Source: Nonomuraea gerenzanensis
GTDB taxonomy: Bacteria > Actinomycetota > Actinomycetes > Streptosporangiales > Streptosporangiaceae
Direction of reading: 5' to 3'
Assembly (NCBI RefSeq): GCF_020215645.1
Contig: NZ_CP084058.1
Location: 11,586,501 to 11,650,500, forward strand
DNA: 64,000 bases
A program made the translations under genes and the position numbers. The stretch's first letter is position 1; the number at the start of each line of letters is the position of its first letter. Of this stretch, positions 24,525 to 32,262 are shown in pieces. The notes beneath the pieces were generated by a model. It saw only the letters and a list, made by a program, of their open reading frames with translations, did no database searches and was not told the DNA's origin.

Positions 24525-25110
24525 CCTCGCCCTGCTCCGCCGCGCCGGCCTGCACCTCATCGAGACGGCCGCCCCCGTGCTCGGCTTCACCCTCGTCTAC
24601 GCCACCACCCAACGCCTCCCCCTGGCCCTCACCGTGGCCCTGTGCCTGGCAGCCGGGGTCGCCGTCCACCGCTTCGTGCACGCCCGCAGCCTCCTGCCCG
24701 CGATCGGCGGTTTCGGGCTGGCGGCGGGGGCGGCGGCGATCGCCGCGCTGTCCGGCGAGGCGACCGACTTCTTCCTGCCCGTCCTGGTCATCCGGGGCAC
24801 GGTCGTGGCGGTGACCCCCGTCATGCTGCTGCTCCGCCTGCCACCGGTGGCCGTGGCGGCCGGGGTGCTGACCGGGCGCGGGCACGGCTGGCGCCGCGAC
24901 CCGGTGCGGTTGCGGGCGTACACGATCGTGAATGTCGGGTGGATGCTCGGCGAGGGCGCGCTCGTGGCCAACCAGGCGCGCCTCTACCTGGCCGACAGGG
25001 CCGTGGCGATGGGGGCGTTCAAGCTGCTCGTCGAGGTCCCCCTGCACGTGTTGATGGTGGCCCTGATGTGGGCCTGCTACCGCCGGCTGACCAGAGGAGA
25101 ACGTTCATGA
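24517..25110 (+). CDS. DUF3159-like integral membrane protein
   Basis: 197 residues from the ATG at 24517. About five to six hydrophobic spans (AAPVLGFTLVYATTQ, LALTVALCLAAGVAVH, AAAIAALSGEATDFFLP). The layout, with a polar GRGHGWRRDPVRLRAY loop before the last spans, resembles the actinobacterial DUF3159 group. Within the aromatic operon it could help the entry or exit of substrate, but no transport motif is visible. Starts inside the hydroxylase 3' end and overlaps the MBL gene by four bases. Confidence 0.7.
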   Translation: MSDLALLRRAGLHLIETAAPVLGFTLVYATTQRLPLALTVALCLAAGVAVHRFVHARSLLPAIGGFGLAAGAAAIAALSGEATDFFLPVLVIRGTVVAVTPVMLLLRLPPVAVAAGVLTGRGHGWRRDPVRLRAYTIVNVGWMLGEGALVANQARLYLADRAVAMGAFKLLVEVPLHVLMVALMWACYRRLTRGERS

Positions 25111-25961
25111 CGACCACCGTGACCCTGACCGGCACCGGCGTGCCCATCCCGTCGCCCGGCCGCGCCGGGGCGGGGGTGCTGGTCCGGTACGGCCGCACGG
25201 CGCTGCAGTTCGACGCCGGACGGGCGACCGTGTTGCGGCTGACCGAGGCGGGCACGGGCCTGCACGAGCTGAGCGCGCTGTTCGTCACGCACGTGCACAG
25301 CGACCACGTGATGGGGCTGCCCGACGTGGTGCTGGGGCGGTGGATCCAGGACCACGTGTGGCGGACGGGCCCGCTGGAGGTGCACGTGCCGGAGGGGGAG
25401 GCGGCCGGGTTCGTGGCGCGCATGCTGGACCCGTACGCGGCCGACATCGCGCTGCGCATGGAGCACGTGCAGGAGGTGCCTCCCGAGACGCGGCTGCGGA
25501 CGTTCGCGGCCGAGGCCACGCCGCAGGAGGTGTGGCGGGATGGCGAGGTGACGGTCGAGGCCGTGGCGGTGCACCACGAGCCGGTGCCGGACGCGGTGGC
25601 GTACCGGATCAGGACCCCGGACGCCACGGTCGTGGTGTCGGGTGACACGCGGGTGTGCGAGGAGGTCGAGGAGCTCAGCCGGGGCGCCGACGTGCTGGTG
25701 CACGAGGCGTGCCGGACGACGGCGCTGCGCGAGGCCGTGGCGGGCACCCCGTTCGAGCAGATCTTCTCCTACCACGCCGACACGGTGGCGCTCGGTGGCC
25801 TGGCCGCGCGGGCCGGGGTCGGCCACCTGGTGCTCACCCACCTCATCCCCGCGCCGGAGGACGAGGCCGGAGAGGCCGAGTTCGTCGCGGACGTGCGCTC
25901 GGGCGGTTACGGCGGGCGCGTCAGCGTGGGCCGGGACCTGATGACGGTCACCGTGGGGTGA
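25107..25961 (+). CDS. Metallo-beta-lactamase-fold hydrolase (RNase Z/lactonase-like)
   Basis: 284 residues, ATG at 25107 with AGAGGAGA upstream. The metal motif is THVHSDHVMG (HxHxDH) near residue 60, a later Asp occurs in VVSGDTRVCEE, and the final His in LVLTHLIPA; the overall pattern is closest to RNase Z/arylsulfatase-like MBL proteins. As the last gene of the meta-cleavage-like operon it may hydrolyse a lactone or ester intermediate, possibly standing in for the alpha/beta-hydrolase usually found in such pathways and absent here. Ends 14 bp inside the opposing LacI gene. Confidence 0.88.
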   Translation: MTTTVTLTGTGVPIPSPGRAGAGVLVRYGRTALQFDAGRATVLRLTEAGTGLHELSALFVTHVHSDHVMGLPDVVLGRWIQDHVWRTGPLEVHVPEGEAAGFVARMLDPYAADIALRMEHVQEVPPETRLRTFAAEATPQEVWRDGEVTVEAVAVHHEPVPDAVAYRIRTPDATVVVSGDTRVCEEVEELSRGADVLVHEACRTTALREAVAGTPFEQIFSYHADTVALGGLAARAGVGHLVLTHLIPAPEDEAGEAEFVADVRSGGYGGRVSVGRDLMTVTVG

Positions 25962-26973
25962 CCTCGCCCGCCGTGCTCTCCCGGACGATGAGCCGGTGGG
26001 GCACCACGATCTCGGGGGGCGTGCCGATCTCCCCCCTGATCGACTCCAGCAGTGTGTCGACCGCCCGCCGGGCCAGCTCCGCCTTGTCCGGCGCGACGGT
26101 GGTGAGGCTGGGCGTGCTGTACTGGCCCTCCTCGATGTCGTCCACCCCGACCACGGCCACGTCGTCGGGGACGCGGCGGCCCGCCCTGGTCAGCGCCCTG
26201 ATCGCGCCCAGGGCGAGCAGGTCGTTGTAGCAGAACACCGCGTCGGGCGGCTCGGGCAGGGCCAGCAGCCGCTCCATCGCCTCGGCGCCCAGCCGCCGGT
26301 GGAAATGCGCGGTGGGCACGATGAGCGCGTCGTCCACGCCGAGCCCCGCGCGGGCGTGCGCCTGCCGGTAGCCGGCGGTGCGCAGCTGGGCCGTCTCCCC
26401 GGTCGCGTACGGCTGGTCGCCGATGGCGGCCACCCGGCGGCGGCCCAGCTCCAGCAGGTGCGCGGTGGCGTCGCGGGCGGCGGCCACGTTGTCGATGGCC
26501 ACGTGCGGGAAGCTGCCGTTGAAGATGTGCTCGCCGAGCAGCACGATCGGCACCCGGTTGCCCCGGGCGCGCAGCTCCTCGGCGGAGACCGACAGCGGGC
26601 TGAGCAGCAGGCCGTCGAACATCGTGGCCCGCGAGTCGCGCCCGAGCAGCTCGCGCTCCCGGTCGCCGTCGCCGTCGGTCTGGTCGATCATCACCACGTA
26701 GCCGTGGGCCCGGGCCGCCTTGATCACCTCGCGGGCCAGCTCGGCGAAGTACGGCACGTCCAGCTCGGGCACCACGAAGGCGATCATCCCCGTGCGCCCC
26801 TGCTTGAGGTTGCGGGCGATGAGGTTGGGGCGGTAGTCGAGCTGGTCGAGCGCCACCTGCACCCTGGCCCGCAGCTCGGCGGAGACAGGCGCGTAACCGT
26901 TGACGACGTTCGACACCGTACGGATGGACACGTTCGCCAGTTTCGCGACGTCGCGCAGGGTTGGACCGGCCAT
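25948..26973 (-). CDS. LacI-family repressor of the sugar-uptake/glycosidase operon
   Basis: 341 residues, ATG at 26973 with GGAG six bases upstream. The HTH reads TLRDVAKLANVSIRTVSNVVNGYAPVS, with the hinge helix DYRPNLIARNL. The periplasmic-binding-like sensor domain includes DGLLLSPL, AIDNVAAARDAT and VGVDDIEEGQYSTPSLTTV. Divergent from the sugar ABC operon, with two LacI-type operators in the 137-bp gap. The inducer is probably a sugar released by the GH2 or the secreted glycosidase. Confidence 0.94.
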   Translation of the reverse strand: MAGPTLRDVAKLANVSIRTVSNVVNGYAPVSAELRARVQVALDQLDYRPNLIARNLKQGRTGMIAFVVPELDVPYFAELAREVIKAARAHGYVVMIDQTDGDGDRERELLGRDSRATMFDGLLLSPLSVSAEELRARGNRVPIVLLGEHIFNGSFPHVAIDNVAAARDATAHLLELGRRRVAAIGDQPYATGETAQLRTAGYRQAHARAGLGVDDALIVPTAHFHRRLGAEAMERLLALPEPPDAVFCYNDLLALGAIRALTRAGRRVPDDVAVVGVDDIEEGQYSTPSLTTVAPDKAELARRAVDTLLESIRGEIGTPPEIVVPHRLIVRESTAGEVTPR

Positions 26974-27024
26974 GCGTCTCCTATACCTCCGGGTGCCGTT
27001 CTTGGGAAGATCCTAAACCTGGCC

Positions 27025-27070
27025 TTGCATCGTTGCAGACGAGTATGCATGATGTCTGCATCGTTGCAGA
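27025..27070. promoter_or_regulatory. Two LacI-type operators in the divergent promoter
   Basis: Site 1, 27025-27038: TTGCATCGTTGCAG. Site 2, 27055-27070: TCTGCATCGTTGCAGA, with perfect 6-bp arms around TCGT. They share TGCATCGTTGCAG and their centres are 31 bp apart, three helical turns, so one face of the DNA is presented. They lie between the LacI start (26973) and the substrate-binding protein start (27111). Confidence 0.75.
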
Positions 27071-27110
27071 GCCCTCACAACGTCTTTTTCCGTCCGGCGA
27101 GGAGTCGAAG

Positions 27111-28481
27111 ATGACTACATCCCCCATTGGCCGCCGCGGCTTCCTCAAGGGAGCCCTCGGGGTCGGCGCGCTCGCCGCCACCGGCTCGCTGGCCGCCGCG
27201 TGCGCGGCCCCGGGCGGCACGGGCGCGCAGCCGAGCAAGCTGACGACGCCGGCCGCGTCCGGCTCGGCGGCCAAGGGCGAGATCACGATCTGGAACCGGT
27301 CGGGGGACCTGTTCAAGGTGTTCGACGCCGCGATCGCCAAGTTCCGCGAGGCCCACCCGAACGTCAAGGTGAACCACCAGGCGGTGGACATCGACGCCAA
27401 GCTGGCCAACACGCTGATCAGCGGCACCGACGTGCCCGACGGCAGCTTCTGGGACGACGCCAAGATCGGCGGGCAGGCCGACCACCTCTTCGACCTGACG
27501 GACCTGATCGCGCCGTACAAGGACCAGACCTCGGCGTACAAGCTGTCGGTCAACACCGTGGACGGCAAGATCTACGGCGTCCCGTGGGACCTGGACCCGG
27601 GCCTGCTCTGGTACCGCGAGGACATCCTGGACAGCGCCGGCATCGACCCGGCGAGCCTGGCCACCTACGACGACCTGCTCGCCGCCTCCAGGACGATCAA
27701 GGAGAAGGACCCGAAGACCAGGCCCATCCACCTGGAGAAGACCCCGTTCCTCAGCCAGCTCTGGCTGGAGATGCTGGCCAACCAGCAGGGCACCGGCCTC
27801 ACCGACGCCCAGGGCAAGCTGCGCCTCGACTCCGCGGAGTACCGCCGGATCTTCACCTGGATTCAGACGGCGGTCGAGGACGGCCTGGTCACCCACGCCC
27901 CCTACCTGGAGCAGGCCGACATCAACACGCTCGACAACGGCCAGCAGGTGTTCGTGCCGTGGGCGATCTGGTGGTCGTTCGCGCCGCAGCAGCTGCTGAA
28001 GAACACCAAGGGCAAGTGGCGCGCGGCGCCGCTGCCGGCCTGGACGCCGGGCGGCGCGCGCAGCGGCGCGATGGGCGGCAGCAGCTTCATCATCCCCGCC
28101 AAGGCCAGGAACCCGGAGCTGGCCTGGCTGCTGTACGAGTTCCTGTGCTTCAAGGAGCCCGGCTACACCGCTGTGTACGGCCCCAACGACGTCTACCCCG
28201 GCGGCCTGTCCACCTCGATCCCCAGCTACACCCCGGCGGCCGACCCGGCCAAGCCGCTGTTCAAGCCGATCGACGCGCTCGGCGGCCAGGACCTGTGGAA
28301 GGTCGCCGTGGAGGCGGGCGCGAGCATCCCGGCCGCCGCGCCGATCCCCGCGTGGTGGGCGCAGTCGGTGGACTACCTCGGCAACAACCTGCAACGCCTG
28401 ATGGAAGGCAAGATGTCCCCCGACCAAGTGATCAGCGAGTCGGCCGAGAAGATCCAGAAGAACCTGATCGACCGCTCATGA
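27111..28481 (+). CDS. Carbohydrate ABC transporter substrate-binding lipoprotein (Tat-type signal)
   Basis: 456 residues from the ATG at 27111 (GGAG seven bases upstream). The N-terminus has a twin-arginine pattern, GRRGFLKGALGV, and a lipobox LAAAC near residue 30, so it is a Tat-exported lipoprotein. The body is a family-1 solute-binding fold: GEITIWNRSGDLFKVFDAAI, then VPWDLDPGLLWYREDIL, with Trp/Tyr-rich sugar-contacting regions. First gene of the LacI-controlled operon, coupled by a 4-bp overlap to the first permease. Ligand unknown, probably an oligosaccharide. Confidence 0.94.
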   Translation: MTTSPIGRRGFLKGALGVGALAATGSLAAACAAPGGTGAQPSKLTTPAASGSAAKGEITIWNRSGDLFKVFDAAIAKFREAHPNVKVNHQAVDIDAKLANTLISGTDVPDGSFWDDAKIGGQADHLFDLTDLIAPYKDQTSAYKLSVNTVDGKIYGVPWDLDPGLLWYREDILDSAGIDPASLATYDDLLAASRTIKEKDPKTRPIHLEKTPFLSQLWLEMLANQQGTGLTDAQGKLRLDSAEYRRIFTWIQTAVEDGLVTHAPYLEQADINTLDNGQQVFVPWAIWWSFAPQQLLKNTKGKWRAAPLPAWTPGGARSGAMGGSSFIIPAKARNPELAWLLYEFLCFKEPGYTAVYGPNDVYPGGLSTSIPSYTPAADPAKPLFKPIDALGGQDLWKVAVEAGASIPAAAPIPAWWAQSVDYLGNNLQRLMEGKMSPDQVISESAEKIQKNLIDRS

Positions 28482-29350
28482 GGTTGCGCTCCATCCGGCT
28501 GACGCCGTACCTGTTCATCGCCCCGTTCTTCGCGGTCTTCGGCGCGTTCGGGCTCTACCCGCTGATCTACGCGCTGCAGCTCAGCTTCATGCACTGGCGG
28601 GGCGGCAGCCAGGCCCGCTGGGTCGGCTTCGACAACTACCTGTTCCTGCTGACCAACTCCGACTTCTGGGCCTCGCTGGGCAACAGCGCCGTCATGTGGC
28701 TGCTCATCGTGCCGATCCAGCTCGTCGCCGGGCTGGGCGGCGCGGTGCTGCTGGCCGACGCCAAGCTGAGGCTGCGCGGCTTGTTCCGGGTGGCCTTCAT
28801 CGCGCCGTTCGTGACCCCGATCGTGGCCATGGCGCAGGTCTGGATCGTGGTGTTCGACCAGGACTACGGCCTGGTCAACTACCTGCTCAACCTGGTGGGC
28901 CTGCCGGACGTGGGCTGGCTGACCTCGACGGCGTGGTCCAAGCCGACGCTGGCGCTGCTGTTCCTGTGGAAGACCACCGGGTTCGCGATCATCATCCTGC
29001 TCGCGGGCCTGCAGGCGGTCCCCGGCGGCGTGTACGAGGCCGCCTCGCTCGACGGCGCCTCCCGCTGGCGGCAGTTCTGGTCGATCACCGTGCCGCTGGT
29101 GCGCCGCAGCATGGCGTTCCTGGTGGTCATCCAGACGCTGGCCGTCTTCCAGATGTTCGCCGAGCCGCACGTGGTCACCGAGGGCGGCCCGTACGGCTCC
29201 ACCACCACCGCGGGCCTGTACCTGTACGAGCACATCACCGCCTCCGACCTGGGCACCGGCGCCGCGAACTCGTTCCTGCTGGTCCTGCTGGTCTTCGGCC
29301 TGTCGCTGGTCTCGGTCAGGATGCTGCGCCCGAAGGACGGGGTCTCATGA
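28478..29350 (+). CDS. Sugar ABC transporter permease (MalF-like)
   Basis: 290 residues, six or so membrane spans (LTPYLFIAPFFAVFGAFGLYPLIYALQLSF at the N-terminus). The EAA loop reads YEAASLDGASRWRQFWSITVPLVRR. It is one half of the carbohydrate channel with the next gene, and its ATG overlaps the previous stop. No MsiK-like ATPase is encoded in the operon, which is common in actinomycetes because a shared ATPase serves many sugar importers. Confidence 0.94.
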   Translation: MRLRSIRLTPYLFIAPFFAVFGAFGLYPLIYALQLSFMHWRGGSQARWVGFDNYLFLLTNSDFWASLGNSAVMWLLIVPIQLVAGLGGAVLLADAKLRLRGLFRVAFIAPFVTPIVAMAQVWIVVFDQDYGLVNYLLNLVGLPDVGWLTSTAWSKPTLALLFLWKTTGFAIIILLAGLQAVPGGVYEAASLDGASRWRQFWSITVPLVRRSMAFLVVIQTLAVFQMFAEPHVVTEGGPYGSTTTAGLYLYEHITASDLGTGAANSFLLVLLVFGLSLVSVRMLRPKDGVS

Positions 29351-30189
29351 GTCAGAACAGGCCGGGCCTCGCCCAGTACGCGCTGCTGACACTGCTCGCG
29401 ATCGTGTTCCTGTACCCGATCTGGTGGGCGGTCAGCTCCTCGCTCAAGCCGGCGGCCGAGATCATCGCCAGCCCGCTGTCGATCGGCGAGCTGACGCTGG
29501 ACAACTACCGGGCCATGTTCGCCGATGTGCCGATCGGCACCGGGTTCCTGAACACGGGGCTGGTGCTGCTGCTCAAGGGCGGGATGACGATGGTCTTCTG
29601 CCCGCTGGCCGGCTACGCCTTCGCCAAGTTCGACTTCCCGCTGAAGAACCTGCTCTTCGGCGTCGTGCTGCTGACGCTGATGTTGCCGACGCTGGTGCTG
29701 ATCATCCCGCTGCTGCTGGAGATGAGCGCGCTGGGCTGGGTGAACACCTACCAGGCGCTGATCCTGCCGGGCAGCATCGACGCGTTCAGCATCTTCTGGA
29801 TGCGGCAGACGATCGCCGCCATCCCGGACGAGCTGATCGACGCCGGGCGGGTGGACGGGGCCGGCGAGTTCGGCATCTTCTACAAGGTCGTGCTGCCGGT
29901 CATCCGGCCGGGCCTGGCCGCGCTGGCCGTGCTGACCACCATGAACATCTACAACGACTTCGTCTGGCCGGTCGTGGCGGTCAACGACACCGCGCACCAG
30001 ACCCTCCAGGTGGTGCTGTCCACGCTGGCCCAGAACATCACGGGCAACCGCATCGGCGCCGACTTCGCCACCGTGTGGGGCGAATTGCTGGCCGCCGGGA
30101 GCATCGCCATGCTGCCGCTGCTGGTGATCTTCGTCCTGCTGCAGCGCCACTTCATCAACGGCATCCTCGCGGGCAGCGTCAAGGGCTGA
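29347..30189 (+). CDS. Sugar ABC transporter permease (MalG-like)
   Basis: 280 residues, six membrane spans beginning AQYALLTLLAIVFLYPIWW. The coupling loop is ELIDAGRVDGAGEFGIFYKVVLPVIRPGL, and the C-terminal family ending RHFINGILAGSVKG is complete. Translationally coupled to the MalF-like gene by an ATGA overlap. Cytoplasmic ATPase not encoded here. Confidence 0.94.
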   Translation: MSQNRPGLAQYALLTLLAIVFLYPIWWAVSSSLKPAAEIIASPLSIGELTLDNYRAMFADVPIGTGFLNTGLVLLLKGGMTMVFCPLAGYAFAKFDFPLKNLLFGVVLLTLMLPTLVLIIPLLLEMSALGWVNTYQALILPGSIDAFSIFWMRQTIAAIPDELIDAGRVDGAGEFGIFYKVVLPVIRPGLAALAVLTTMNIYNDFVWPVVAVNDTAHQTLQVVLSTLAQNITGNRIGADFATVWGELLAAGSIAMLPLLVIFVLLQRHFINGILAGSVKG

Positions 30190-30212
30190 CCCGGATCATG
30201 AAAGAGAGCATC

Positions 30213-32225
30213 ATGGAGTACCCCCGCCCCCACTTCGACCGGTCACACTCCTGGTCGAGCCTGAACGGCGACTGGGACTTCCGGGCCGACACCGAGCAGG
30301 GCTACGACCGGACCATCACCGTGCCCTTCGCCTGGGAGACCCCCGCGTCGGGCATCGAGGCCCACTGGCTGCCCGTGGCCTGGTACCGCCGCACGTTCAC
30401 CGTCCCCGCCGGCTGGGCGGGGCAGCGGGTCGTGCTCCAGTTCGGCGCCGTGCACCACGAGGCCACGGTCTGGGTCAACGGCGTCGAGGTGGCGAGCCAC
30501 CGGGGCGGCTACACGCCGTTCGAGGCCGACGTCACCGAGGCGCTCAGGGGCGGCGAGCAGGAGGTCGTGGTCCGGGTCCGCGCGCCGCTGGACAAGCGCG
30601 AGATCGCGCACGGCAAGCAGCGCAGCGTCCCGCGCGACGACTTCGACGGCGTCTGCTTCACGCCCTCCTCGGGCATCTGGCAGAGCGTCTGGCTGGAGGC
30701 CAGGCCGGCGACGTACCTGGCCGGGCTGAAGCTGCGCCCCTCCGGCGGGCTGGACGCCATCGAGGTCGAGGCCCGCGTCGGCGGGAGCGCCGCGGCCACG
30801 CTCGCGCTGAACCTGCGCGGCACGGACGTGACTGTCGAGGTGCCGGTCGTGGACGGCCGGGCCGAGGCCGTGCTCCCGGTGGCCGAGCCGCGCCTGTGGT
30901 CGCCGGAGGACCCGCACCTCTACCACGTGGACGCCACACTGACCTCGGCAGACGGCACCGACATCGTCGCCGCCTACACCGGGCTGCGGCGCATCGAGGT
31001 GATCGGCGAGGAGCTGTATCTCAACGGCGGCCGCCTGTTCGTGCGCGGCGTGCTCGACCAGGGCTACTGGCCGCTGACCGGCATCACCCCGCCCGACGAC
31101 GCCGCGCTGCGCCGCGACCTCGAACTGGCCGCCGAGGCCGGCTACAACCTGGTGCGCAAGCACCTCAAGCTGGAGGACCCGCGCTTCGTGCACCACGCCG
31201 ACGTGCTGGGCATGCTGGTGTGGGCCGAGCCGGCCGCGACCGGCCGCTTCTCCGCCGACTCGGTGGCGGCGTTCGAGGAGCAGGTCGCGCCCATGGTCGA
31301 GCGTGACGGCAACTCCCCCGCGATCATCATCTGGGGCCTGTACAACGAGGAGTGGGGGCTCGACTGGGACCTGCCGGGCGACCCGGCCAAGCAGCGGGCG
31401 GCGGCGCAGGCGTACGACCTGCTCAAGTCCCTCGACCCGAGCAGGCCCGCCGTGGACAACTCCGGCTGGACCCACGTCAAGACGGACCTGCTCGACTGGC
31501 ACTACTACGACGAGTCCGCCGCCTCCTGGGGCAGGACGGTCGCCGCCCTGCTGAACGGCGAGCAGGACGACTTCCCCGTCAAGCTCGGCCCCGACTTCGT
31601 GGTGCGCAAGAAGCTGGCCGCCGGCCCCGACCAGCCGCTGCGCGGCCTGCCCAACCTCAACAGCGAGTACGGCACCGGCTTCACCTCCGTCGAGCGCGGC
31701 TGGCAGCTGCGCTGGCAGACCCAGGAGCTGCGCCGCCACGACCGCGTGGCCGGTTACGTCTACACCGAGCTGTACGACATCGAGCACGAGATGGCCGGCC
31801 TGCTCGACTTCGAGCGCCGCCCCAAGGACCTGGCCGGCGTGGACCCGGCCGACGTGAACGCCACCACCACGCTGGTGCTCGACGTGGTGCCCGTCGCGCC
31901 CGGCCGCGACCTGCTCAGCGACTCGCGCGAGGTGAGCGTGCCCGTACGCGTCTCGCACCACGGCGGCGAGCCGGTCAACGGCCACCTGCACACCGCCTGG
32001 ACCCCCGTCTTCGGCGCCGCGCCCGCCGCACCCGGGGAGCCGGGCCCGTGGATCGAGGCCAAGCCGTTCCTGCTCAGCGGCGCCGCCGAGGTGCGCGCCG
32101 AGCTGCCTGAGGGCTGGACCAGCGGGCGGCTGCACGTCGCGCTGGTCAGCGACGGCGCCGTGGTGGCCCGCTCCGCCGTGGACATCGACACCCACACCGG
32201 GTTCGTCATCGGAGACAACCGCTAG
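30213..32225 (+). CDS. Glycoside hydrolase family 2 protein
   Basis: 670 residues from the ATG at 30213 (GAGAG six bases upstream; an ATG at 30198 is possible). There is no signal peptide, so it is cytoplasmic. Order: N-terminal jelly-roll sugar-binding domain (WYRRTFTVPAGW), immunoglobulin-like domain, then TIM barrel with the acid/base in IIWGLYNEEWG and the probable nucleophile Glu in LNSEYGTG. Family members are beta-galactosidases, glucuronidases or mannosidases. In this operon it would split the imported oligosaccharide. A tandem duplication starts at its stop codon. Confidence 0.92.
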   Translation: MEYPRPHFDRSHSWSSLNGDWDFRADTEQGYDRTITVPFAWETPASGIEAHWLPVAWYRRTFTVPAGWAGQRVVLQFGAVHHEATVWVNGVEVASHRGGYTPFEADVTEALRGGEQEVVVRVRAPLDKREIAHGKQRSVPRDDFDGVCFTPSSGIWQSVWLEARPATYLAGLKLRPSGGLDAIEVEARVGGSAAATLALNLRGTDVTVEVPVVDGRAEAVLPVAEPRLWSPEDPHLYHVDATLTSADGTDIVAAYTGLRRIEVIGEELYLNGGRLFVRGVLDQGYWPLTGITPPDDAALRRDLELAAEAGYNLVRKHLKLEDPRFVHHADVLGMLVWAEPAATGRFSADSVAAFEEQVAPMVERDGNSPAIIIWGLYNEEWGLDWDLPGDPAKQRAAAQAYDLLKSLDPSRPAVDNSGWTHVKTDLLDWHYYDESAASWGRTVAALLNGEQDDFPVKLGPDFVVRKKLAAGPDQPLRGLPNLNSEYGTGFTSVERGWQLRWQTQELRRHDRVAGYVYTELYDIEHEMAGLLDFERRPKDLAGVDPADVNATTTLVLDVVPVAPGRDLLSDSREVSVPVRVSHHGGEPVNGHLHTAWTPVFGAAPAAPGEPGPWIEAKPFLLSGAAEVRAELPEGWTSGRLHVALVSDGAVVARSAVDIDTHTGFVIGDNR

Positions 32226-32246
32226 TTCGTCATCAGAGACAACCGC
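32202..32246 (+). repeat. Tandem duplication at the GH2 stop codon
   Basis: TTCGTCATCGGAGACAACCGC at 32202-32222 (last codons of the gene) is followed by TAG and then a near-identical copy with a single G to A change at 32226-32246. The period is 24 bp, so the gene's 3' tail was copied into the intergenic space. Confidence 0.85.
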
Positions 32247-32262
32247 CAAGGAGAGACAGCAC

